Below are positions 24,365-31,878 of a DNA stretch of 63,481 nt, piece by piece. Where the stretch lies: NCBI GenBank assembly GCA_034189165.1, contig JAXHVN010000031.1, positions 1-63,481 on the forward strand, written 5' to 3'. Source of the DNA: JAASSS01 sp021767745. Lineage in GTDB: Bacteria; Pseudomonadota; Gammaproteobacteria; UBA5335. Both the position numbers and the translations under genes were made by a program. Position 1 is the first letter of the stretch. Each line of letters starts with the position of its first letter. Below the pieces are notes generated by a model. It had not been told where the DNA came from and searched no databases. It saw nothing but the letters and a program-made list of their open reading frames with translations.

Positions 24365-25105
24365 GTGGATCGCTCGCTCTACCTCGCCATGACCGGCGCC
24401 CGCCAGGTGCTGAAAGCCCAGGCGGCCAACAGCCACAACCTGAGCAATGCCAGCACCACGGGATTTCGCGCGGAGCTGCAGAACTTCACCTCGCGGCCGG
24501 TGAACGGTCCGGGGCTAGCCAGCCGGGCCTATGCCACGGCCGACAGTGCCGGCATCGACCTGCGCGGCGGTCAGCTCGTAGCCACCGGCCGTTCGCTGGA
24601 TGTCGCCGTGGACGGCCAGGGCTTGCTGGCGGTGCAGCGCGAGGACGGCGGCGAGGGCTACACCCGGGCCGGTGATCTGCGCGTGGGCACCGGCGGCCTG
24701 CTGGAGACCGCGAACGGCCACCTGGTGCTCGGCGATGACGGGCCGATCGCCGTGCCCCCGGCGGAGGACGTGGAGATCGGCCGCGACGGCACGATCTCGG
24801 TGCTGCCGCTGGGCCAGCCGGCGAACGCGCGTGTGGTGCTCGATCGCATCAAGCTGGTGAATCCCCAGGCGAGCGAGCTGGTGCGTGCGCCGAACGGGCT
24901 GCTGGCGCTGCGTGACGGCGGTACCAGCCCGGCCGATGCCGCTGTCACGCTCGCCTCCGGCAGCCTGGAATCGAGCAATGTCAGCCCTGCCGAGGCGCTG
25001 GTGAAGATGGTCACGCTCGCCCGCCAGTTCGAACTGCACACCCGGGTGATGAAGGCCGCCGAAGACAACGACGCCGCCTCGACGCGGCTGATGTCGCTGC
25101 AGTAA
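24365..25105 (+). CDS. flgF: Flagellar proximal rod protein FlgF
   Basis: FlgF is a rod protein of 246 residues that starts with GTG at 24365 (MDRSLYLAMTGARQVLKAQA), preceded by GGAGG. The rod motif AANSHNLSNASTTGFRAELQ and the C-terminal NVSPAEALVKMVTLARQFEL are present. It lies 13 bases after flgE and 25 bases before flgG. Confidence 0.96.
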   Translation: MDRSLYLAMTGARQVLKAQAANSHNLSNASTTGFRAELQNFTSRPVNGPGLASRAYATADSAGIDLRGGQLVATGRSLDVAVDGQGLLAVQREDGGEGYTRAGDLRVGTGGLLETANGHLVLGDDGPIAVPPAEDVEIGRDGTISVLPLGQPANARVVLDRIKLVNPQASELVRAPNGLLALRDGGTSPADAAVTLASGSLESSNVSPAEALVKMVTLARQFELHTRVMKAAEDNDAASTRLMSLQ

Positions 25106-25130
25106 CGGCGACGCCCGACGGAGAACCGAT

Positions 25131-25916
25131 ATGAACCTTGCCCTGTGGGTCGCCAAGACCGGCCTGGATGCGCAACAGATGCGCATGGCCACCATCTCCA
25201 ACAACCTCGCCAACGCCAACACGACCGGCTTCAAGCGTGGTCGGGTGGTGTTCGAGGACCTGATGTACCAGAACCTGCGCCAGGCCGGCGGCCAGAGCAC
25301 GCAGCAGACCGAATACAACTCCGGGCTCACGCTCGGCACCGGCGTGCGCGTGGTGGGCACCGAGAAGCTGTTCACCCAGGGCAGCATGCTGCAGACCGGC
25401 AACGCCTTCGACCTCGCCATCCAGGGGCGGGGCTTCTTCCAGATCCTGATGGCCGACGGCAGCGCGGCCTATACCCGCACCGGCAGCTTCCAGCTCAACG
25501 ACCAGGGCCAGCTGGTGACGCCGGCCGGTTACCCGCTGCAGCCGCCGGTGAGCGTCCCGCCGGGCGCGCAGAGCGTCACCATCGGCAGCGACGGCGCCGT
25601 TTCGGTGGTGCTGCCCGGCCAGGCGACGCCCACCCAGCTCGGCACGCTGCAGCTGGTGGACTTCATCAACCAGAGCGGCCTGCAGCCGCGGGGCGAGAAC
25701 CTCTACGCCGAGAGTGGCAGCAGCGGCCCGCCGCAGACCAGCACGCCGGGGCTGAACGGCGTCGGCACGCTGATCCAGGGTGCGCTGGAGGGCTCGAACG
25801 TGAACGTGGTGGAGGAGCTGGTGAACATGATCGAGACGCAGCGCGCCTACGAGATGAGCTCCAAGGCGATCGCCGCCACCGATCAGATGCTGCAGTACGC
25901 GAACAACAATGTCTAA
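25131..25916 (+). CDS. flgG: Flagellar distal rod protein FlgG
   Basis: FlgG forms the distal rod. The 261-residue product has the family start LWVAKTGLDAQQMRMATISN, then NLANANTTGFKRGRVVFEDL, and the C-terminal NVNVVEELVNMIETQRAYEM with the final QYANNNV. Its end overlaps flgH by 8 bases. Confidence 0.98.
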   Translation: MNLALWVAKTGLDAQQMRMATISNNLANANTTGFKRGRVVFEDLMYQNLRQAGGQSTQQTEYNSGLTLGTGVRVVGTEKLFTQGSMLQTGNAFDLAIQGRGFFQILMADGSAAYTRTGSFQLNDQGQLVTPAGYPLQPPVSVPPGAQSVTIGSDGAVSVVLPGQATPTQLGTLQLVDFINQSGLQPRGENLYAESGSSGPPQTSTPGLNGVGTLIQGALEGSNVNVVEELVNMIETQRAYEMSSKAIAATDQMLQYANNNV

Positions 25917-26607
25917 GCCGCTCACCCATCTGATCCGCACCACCGCGCCCGTGCTGTTCATCGGCGTGCTGGGCGGCTGCGCCAGCGCGCCGCCGCCCCA
26001 GCCGCTCGCGCCCGTGCCGGCGCCGCAGATGATCTACCCGCAGCCGTCGCCGGTGCGCAACATCGGGGCGATCTACCAGCCCACCGGGGGGCGCTCACTG
26101 TTCGAGGACCGGACCGCCCGCCACGTGGGCGACGTGCTGACGATCGTGCTGACCGAGCGGACGGATGCGAACAAGCGCGCGAGCACCAGCACCAGCAAGG
26201 AGAGCAGCATCGACTTCCCCGCGCCGACGATCTTCGGCGCGCCCGTCACCGCCAACGGCATCCCCATCCTGCAGGCGCAGGTGCAGGCGGGCCGCGAGTT
26301 CGATGGCGAGGGCAGTTCGGCGCAGAGCAACAGCCTGACCGGCAGCATCACCGTGCAGGTGGTCGAGCGGCATCCGAACGGCAATCTGCTGGTGCGGGGC
26401 GACAAGTGGATGACCCTGAACCAGGGCCGCGAGCTGGTCAGCATCAGCGGCATCGTGCGGCCGAACGACATCGGCCCGGACAACACCGTCGCCTCCACCC
26501 AGGTGGCCGATGCACGCATCACCTACAGCGGGCGCGGCACGATAGCCGCGGCGAACACGCCGGGCTGGGCAATGTGGTTCGTCAACACCCCGCTCTGGCC
26601 GTTCTGA
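25909..26607 (+). CDS. flgH: Flagellar L-ring lipoprotein FlgH
   Basis: FlgH builds the outer-membrane L ring. The signal peptide ends in a lipobox (VLGGC near residues 21-25), so it is a lipoprotein. The 232-residue body has GRSLFEDRTARHVGDVLTIV, RGDKWMTLNQGRELVSISGI and the closing AMWFVNTPLWPF, all FlgH features. It overlaps flgG by 8 bases. Confidence 0.97.
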   Translation: MSKPLTHLIRTTAPVLFIGVLGGCASAPPPQPLAPVPAPQMIYPQPSPVRNIGAIYQPTGGRSLFEDRTARHVGDVLTIVLTERTDANKRASTSTSKESSIDFPAPTIFGAPVTANGIPILQAQVQAGREFDGEGSSAQSNSLTGSITVQVVERHPNGNLLVRGDKWMTLNQGRELVSISGIVRPNDIGPDNTVASTQVADARITYSGRGTIAAANTPGWAMWFVNTPLWPF

Positions 26608-26612
26608 ATCCC

Positions 26613-27728
26613 ATGCGCCGCCCGTGCCGCCATTACCTGCTCGTGCCGCTGCTCGCGCTCGCCCTCCTGCCGGGCGCCGCGCTCGCCGAGCGGATCAAGG
26701 ACATCGCCAGCGTCGCCGGCGTACGCAGCAACCAGCTGGTCGGCTACGGTCTGGTGGTCGGGCTGGTCGGCTCGGGCGATCAGACCAGCCAGACGCCGTT
26801 CACCACGCAGAGCCTGCGCAACTTCCTGGCGGAGTTCGACGTCTTCGTGCCGCCGGGTACCAACCTGCAGCTGCAGAACGTCGCCGCCGTGTCGGTGCAT
26901 GCCGAGCTGCCGCCGTTCGCCAAGCCGGGCCAGCAGATCGACATCACCGTCTCCTCGGTCGGCAACGCCAAGAGTCTGCGCGGCGGCAGTCTGCTGCTGA
27001 CCCCGCTGAAAGGCGCGGACGGCAACATCTACGCCCTCGCGCAGGGCTCGCTGGTGGTCGGCGGCCTGGCGGCCTCCGGCGCGGACGGCTCGCAGATCGT
27101 CGTGAATGTGCCCAGCAGCGGGCGGATCCCGGCCGGCGCCATCGTCGAGCGTGTGCTGCCCGACCCGTTCGGCGAGAGCGGCTTCGTCACGCTGAACCTG
27201 CACACCGCCGATTTCACCTCGGCCGAACGCATGAGCGCGGAGATCAACCGCACCTTCGGCGAGGGCATCGCCCGCCCGCTCGATGCCAGCTCGGTACAGG
27301 TGCGCTCGCCGCAGAGCGCTGCCCAGCGGGTCGGCTTCCTGGCCTCGCTGGAGAACCTGGAGATCGAGCCGGGCGATGCGCCGGCACGGGTGATCGTCAA
27401 CTCCCGCAGCGGCACCGTGGTGATCAGCAGCTTCGTGCGGGTGCGCCCGGCGGCCGTCTCGCACGGCAACCTCACCGTCACCATCAGCGAGGAGCCGCTG
27501 GTCTCCCAGCCCGAGGCCTTCGGCCAGGGCCGCACGGTGGCGACGACGGACTCGGAGATCGATGTGGATCGTGACGACAACCGCATGTTCCTGTTCGACC
27601 CGGGCGTCGGTCTCGACGAGATCGTGCGCGCGGTCAACCGCGTCGGCGCCTCGCCCTCGGACCTGATCGCGATTCTCGAGGCGCTCAAGCAGGCCGGCGC
27701 CCTGCGCGCCCAGCTGGTGGTGATCTGA
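26613..27728 (+). CDS. flgI: Flagellar P-ring protein FlgI
   Basis: FlgI forms the periplasmic P ring. The frame is open far upstream inside flgH, but the start at 26613 (MRRPCRHYLLVPLLALALLP) is 5 bases after the flgH stop and supplies a cleavable signal peptide (LLPGAALA then ERIKDIA). The 371-residue body contains the typical RSNQLVGYGLVVGLVGSGDQ and LQNVAAVSVHAELPPFAKPG. The assembly chaperone FlgA is not in this window. Confidence 0.98.
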   Translation: MRRPCRHYLLVPLLALALLPGAALAERIKDIASVAGVRSNQLVGYGLVVGLVGSGDQTSQTPFTTQSLRNFLAEFDVFVPPGTNLQLQNVAAVSVHAELPPFAKPGQQIDITVSSVGNAKSLRGGSLLLTPLKGADGNIYALAQGSLVVGGLAASGADGSQIVVNVPSSGRIPAGAIVERVLPDPFGESGFVTLNLHTADFTSAERMSAEINRTFGEGIARPLDASSVQVRSPQSAAQRVGFLASLENLEIEPGDAPARVIVNSRSGTVVISSFVRVRPAAVSHGNLTVTISEEPLVSQPEAFGQGRTVATTDSEIDVDRDDNRMFLFDPGVGLDEIVRAVNRVGASPSDLIAILEALKQAGALRAQLVVI

Positions 27729-28702
27729 TGGACGCCCTGCCGCTGCAGAGCGCCTTTGCCCAGCTCGGCCAGTTGCGCGCCCAGGCACAGCGCGACGCCG
27801 ACGCCGCGCTGCCGGCCACCGCGCGCCAGTTCGAGGCCCTGTTCATCCAGACGCTGCTGAAAAGCATGCGCGATGCCGAACTGGCCCGCTCGCCCTTCGA
27901 GAGCGACCAGACCCGGCTGTACCGCGAGATGTTCGACCAGCAGATCAGCCAGGAACTGAGCCGCGGCGAAGGCATAGGTCTGGCCAGCGTGCTGACGCGC
28001 AGCCTCGGCGGCGCGCCGGCGCCCTCGCCGGCGCCGTCGGCAAGCGCGGCGCTCCCGGCCACACCGCCCCTCGATGGGCGCCCCGCCGCCTCGCCGCCAA
28101 CCGCCGCAACCGGTGGCGTCGGCCCCACGCTGGCGCCACGGCAGGATGCGCGCTGGCACCCGGAGAGTCCGCAGGAATTCGTGCAAGGTCTGTGGCCGCA
28201 TGCGCAGCGTGTGGCGGCCCGGCTCGGCATCTCGCCGCGCACCATCGTCGCCCAGGCGGCACTGGAGACCGGCTGGGGCCGCCACCAGATCCGCCATGAG
28301 GACGGCCGCGCCAGCTTCAACCTGTTCGGCATCAAGGGCAGCGGCCGCTGGCAGGGCGAGCGGGTGGAAGTGCCGACGACCGAGTTCATCGCCGGCCAGC
28401 CGCGCCGGCTGCGCGATCACTTCCGCAGCTATCCGGACCTGCCGAGCGCGCTGGCCGATTACGAGGCACTGCTGAACCGGCCGCGCTACGCCGGCGTGCG
28501 CGCCGCCGGCACCGACGAAGCCGCGAGCGCCGAGGCACTGGCGGCCGCGGGCTATGCCACCGATCCGCGCTACGCCGACAAGCTCAAGGCGATCATGCGC
28601 GGGCCGACACTCAACGCCGCCCTTGCCGATCTCGACCCGACCGGAACCGGGGCCGGCATCAAGCTGGCCGCGGGCCCGGCCGATAGCCCCGACAGGGCCT
28701 AG
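27728..28702 (+). CDS. flgJ: Rod-binding protein and peptidoglycan hydrolase FlgJ
   Basis: FlgJ caps the rod and opens the cell wall. The N-terminal rod-binding domain (about 25-95, ATARQFEALFIQTLLKSMRD) is joined by an Ala/Pro linker to a C-terminal GH73 glucosaminidase domain (about 150-300, ISPRTIVAQAALETGWGRHQ with the likely catalytic Glu in ALETGWG). The length of 324 is normal for two-domain FlgJ. The ATG overlaps the flgI stop by one base. Confidence 0.97.
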   Translation: MDALPLQSAFAQLGQLRAQAQRDADAALPATARQFEALFIQTLLKSMRDAELARSPFESDQTRLYREMFDQQISQELSRGEGIGLASVLTRSLGGAPAPSPAPSASAALPATPPLDGRPAASPPTAATGGVGPTLAPRQDARWHPESPQEFVQGLWPHAQRVAARLGISPRTIVAQAALETGWGRHQIRHEDGRASFNLFGIKGSGRWQGERVEVPTTEFIAGQPRRLRDHFRSYPDLPSALADYEALLNRPRYAGVRAAGTDEAASAEALAAAGYATDPRYADKLKAIMRGPTLNAALADLDPTGTGAGIKLAAGPADSPDRA

Positions 28703-28723
28703 TACCAACCACCCGGCCACGCC

Positions 28724-30583
28724 ATGCCAGATCTCGCGAACATCGGTGTCTCCGGCCTGCTGGCCGCCCAGCGGGGGCTCACCACCACCGGGCAGAACAT
28801 CAGCAACCTGAACACGCCCGGCTACAGCCGCCAGCGGATCGAGCAGACCACGCGGCCGGCGGAATTCGCCGGCAACGGCGCCTTCGGCACCGGCGTGCAG
28901 GTGACCGGCACCCGGCGCAGCTACGATGCGCTGCTGACCCAGCAACTGCAGCAGGCCGAGGCCGGCGCCAGCGCCAGCCGAACCTACGCCGAGCTGGCGG
29001 CGCAGGTCGACAACCTGCTGGCGGGCACCAGCGGCGATCTCGGCGCGGGCTTTTCCCGCTTCGCCGATGCCGCCAACGCGCTGGCCGCCGACCCGGCCGA
29101 TCCGGCCACCCGGCAGGTGCTGCTCGCCGAAACGGCGAACCTCGCCGCGCAGTTCAACGATTCGGCCGCCCAGCTCGACCGCATCGAAGCCTCGGTCAAC
29201 GCCACGGTCGACAACTCGGTCGCCGAGATCAATCGCCTGGGACAGCAGATCGCGACGCTGAACGGGCAGATCGTCGATGCCGGCAGCGCGGCGGGCACCA
29301 CACCCCTGAACCTGCTCGATCAGCGCGACGCGGCGGTGCAGGCGCTCGCGCAGTACGTGGACGTGACCACCGCCACCGAGCCCAGCGGCGCGCTGAACGT
29401 CTACGTCGGCAGCGGCCAGTCGCTGGTGGTGGGGCGCGACAGTCAGGCGCTCGTCGTCACCGCCGATCCGTTCGATCCCACGCGGCGGCAGGTCGCCTTC
29501 GCCAGCGGCGGCAGCATTGACAGCCAGCTGACCGGCGGCGAACTCGGCGGCGCCCTCGCCTTCCGCCGCGACATGCTCGAGCCCACCCAGCGCGAGCTCG
29601 ACACGCTGGCGCTGGGCGTGGCGGGCGCCGCCAACGCCGCGCAGGCGGGCGGCGTCGACCGCAACGGCCAGCCTGGCCCGCCGCTCTACACCGTGCCGCC
29701 GCCGCAGGTGCAGGTCCCGCGGGGTCAGGCGAGTGCAAACCTGCCGCAGGTACAGGTGACCGACCTGTCCGCCGTGCAGCCGCAGGCCTACCGCCTGGGC
29801 TATGACGGCACGCAGTGGAACCTCACCGACGATGCCGGCGCCACCCTGGCGGCCGGCAGCGGCCCCTTCCTCGTCGACGGGCTGGAGATCACGCCGCCGG
29901 CCGGGGCGAGTGCGGGCGAGCGTTACCGTCTGCTGCCGACCGGCGCCGCCGCCGCGGGGCTGGCGGCGGCGCCCCGCAGCGGCGCCGAGCTGGCCGCCGC
30001 CGCGCCGATCCTCGGCCAGGCCGATGCCGGCAATCTCGGGCAGGCGCAGATCTCGCCCGGGATCGTGCTCGACGCCGCCGACCCGGCACTGCGTGACCCG
30101 GTAACCCTGACCTTCATCGACGCCACCACCTATCAGCTCGACGGCGGCCCGCCGCAGGCCTACGTGCCGGGCGAGGCCATCGCCTACAACGGTTGGCAGG
30201 TGGAGATCCAGGGCACGCCGGCCGCGGGCGACCGCTTCAGCGTGAGCGCCAACGACAACCCCGGCGACGGCCGCAATGCCGCAGCGCTGGCCCAGAGCCT
30301 CGATCAGGGCCTGTTCGAGGGCGGCACGGTCTCCGCCGGCGAACGCTTTGCCGGCATGCTCGCCGGGGTGGGCGCGGCCACCCGGGCGGCCGAGGGCCGC
30401 GCCGAAGCGCGCGATGCCATCCTTGGCGAGGCCCAGGTGGCGCGCGATGCCGTCGCCGGCGTCAATCTGGACGAGGAGGCGGCCAACCTGCTGCGCTACG
30501 AACAGGCCTATCAGGCCGCCGCCCGCATCATCGCGGTGGCAGACGAGGTCTTCCGCACACTGCTGAACGCGGTGGGCCGGTGA
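28724..30583 (+). CDS. flgK: Hook-filament junction protein FlgK
   Basis: FlgK is the first hook-filament junction protein, 619 residues. It has the N-terminal GVSGLLAAQRGLTTTGQNIS and NLNTPGYSRQRIEQ motifs and the C-terminal VNLDEEAANLLRYEQAYQAA. The central region is Ala/Gly-rich variable domain. It ends in a TGATG overlap with flgL. Confidence 0.97.
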   Translation: MPDLANIGVSGLLAAQRGLTTTGQNISNLNTPGYSRQRIEQTTRPAEFAGNGAFGTGVQVTGTRRSYDALLTQQLQQAEAGASASRTYAELAAQVDNLLAGTSGDLGAGFSRFADAANALAADPADPATRQVLLAETANLAAQFNDSAAQLDRIEASVNATVDNSVAEINRLGQQIATLNGQIVDAGSAAGTTPLNLLDQRDAAVQALAQYVDVTTATEPSGALNVYVGSGQSLVVGRDSQALVVTADPFDPTRRQVAFASGGSIDSQLTGGELGGALAFRRDMLEPTQRELDTLALGVAGAANAAQAGGVDRNGQPGPPLYTVPPPQVQVPRGQASANLPQVQVTDLSAVQPQAYRLGYDGTQWNLTDDAGATLAAGSGPFLVDGLEITPPAGASAGERYRLLPTGAAAAGLAAAPRSGAELAAAAPILGQADAGNLGQAQISPGIVLDAADPALRDPVTLTFIDATTYQLDGGPPQAYVPGEAIAYNGWQVEIQGTPAAGDRFSVSANDNPGDGRNAAALAQSLDQGLFEGGTVSAGERFAGMLAGVGAATRAAEGRAEARDAILGEAQVARDAVAGVNLDEEAANLLRYEQAYQAAARIIAVADEVFRTLLNAVGR

Positions 30584-31779
30584 TGCGCGTCGCCACCAGT
30601 TCCGCCCAGCAGCAGGCGCTGCAGGCCCTGCTCGATCAGCAGGCGAAGCTGCTGCGCACCCAGCAGCAGATCGCCAGCGGCGTCCGCTTCACCACCGCGG
30701 CGCAGGATCCCCTCGGCGCCGCCCGCGTCAGCGAGCTGGGCGGCGCCCTGGCCGAGCTGGCGCGCTACCAGGGCAACATCGATCGCGCCGAGGGCAGCCT
30801 GCAACTGGAAGAGGACACCCTCGCCGCGGCGGGGGATGTGCTCAACCGGGCGCGCGAGCTGACCCTGCAGGCCAACAGCGGCGTGCAGGATGCCGCCGGA
30901 CGCGAGGCGATCGCGGCGGAGCTCGCCGGTCTGCAGGCCGACCTGCTGGCGCTCGCCAACACCACCGACGGCAACGGCAACTATCTGTTCGGCGGCTACG
31001 CCAGCCAGCAGGCACCGTTCGTGCGCACGGCGGGCGAGGTCAGCTACCGGGGCGATCAGGGCCAGCCGCGGCTCGCGCTGGGCGAGGGTCGGCAGATCGC
31101 CATCGGCGACAGCGGCGAGGCGGTGTTCATGCGCGTGCGCCCGGGCAACGGCCAGTTCGTCGCGGCGCCGGCGGCAACCAATACCGGTACGGGCCGCATC
31201 GGCCCGGGCGTGGTCACCGATGCGACGCTCTACGCCAACGCCAGCTTCGAGATCCGCTTCACTGCAGCCGATGCCTACGAGGTGCGCGACGGCGGTGGCG
31301 GGTTGATCGCTGCCGGCCCCTACGTGGCGGGCGAACCGCTCGCCGTGGCCGGCATCAGCGTGACGATCGAAGGCGCACCCGCCGCGGGGGATGGCTTCTC
31401 CATCGAACCCGCCCGGGCGATCAGCGCCTTCGATGTGCTCGACGGCGCGCTGGCCGCGGTGCTGGCTCCCGCCGGCGATGCCGCCGGCGCCGCGCAGCAG
31501 CAGCAGGCCTATGCCACCGCGCTCGCCGGCTTCGACAGCGCGCTCGGCGAGCTGAACGAGATCCGTGCCGGCATCGGCAGCCGGCTGACCACGCTCGACC
31601 GCCAGCGACTGGCACTGGAAGACACGGGCCTGGAGCTCGAACGGCTGCGTTCGCAGACGCAGGATCTCGACATCGCCAGCGCGGTCAGCCAGCTCAACCT
31701 CGACCTCGTGGGACTGGAAGCGGCGCAGGCCGCCTTCACCCGTATCCAGAACCTCTCGCTGTTCCGCTTCCTCGGCTGA
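30583..31779 (+). CDS. flgL: Hook-filament junction protein FlgL
   Basis: FlgL is the second junction protein. The frame opens upstream inside flgK, but the start at 30583 (MRVATSSAQQQALQALLDQQ) shares one base with the flgK stop and gives 398 residues. Flagellin-like ends are present: QIASGVRFTTAAQDPLGAAR near the start and SAVSQLNLDLVGLEAAQAAF at the end. A short hairpin without a T-run (31781-31794) follows. Confidence 0.97.
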   Translation: MRVATSSAQQQALQALLDQQAKLLRTQQQIASGVRFTTAAQDPLGAARVSELGGALAELARYQGNIDRAEGSLQLEEDTLAAAGDVLNRARELTLQANSGVQDAAGREAIAAELAGLQADLLALANTTDGNGNYLFGGYASQQAPFVRTAGEVSYRGDQGQPRLALGEGRQIAIGDSGEAVFMRVRPGNGQFVAAPAATNTGTGRIGPGVVTDATLYANASFEIRFTAADAYEVRDGGGGLIAAGPYVAGEPLAVAGISVTIEGAPAAGDGFSIEPARAISAFDVLDGALAAVLAPAGDAAGAAQQQQAYATALAGFDSALGELNEIRAGIGSRLTTLDRQRLALEDTGLELERLRSQTQDLDIASAVSQLNLDLVGLEAAQAAFTRIQNLSLFRFLG

Positions 31780-31814
31780 AGCCCGAACGCGGGCAGACGC
31801 AGCAGCCGTACGCA

Positions 31815-31828
31815 TTAACCCTTGTTAA
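31815..31828. promoter_or_regulatory. Perfect 5-4-5 dyad upstream of glgP
   Basis: TTAACCCTTGTTAA is an exact inverted repeat (TTAAC-N4-GTTAA) about 50 bases before the glgP start, in a GC-rich background. It has the spacing of CRP/FNR-family half-sites but not their consensus. It could be an operator; the adjoining TAAGAT could serve as a weak -10 box. Confidence 0.35.
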
Positions 31829-31878
31829 GATCGGGTGTGCGCCCCCCGGCGCCCGTCCCGCTCCCCCGCGAGGTGATG

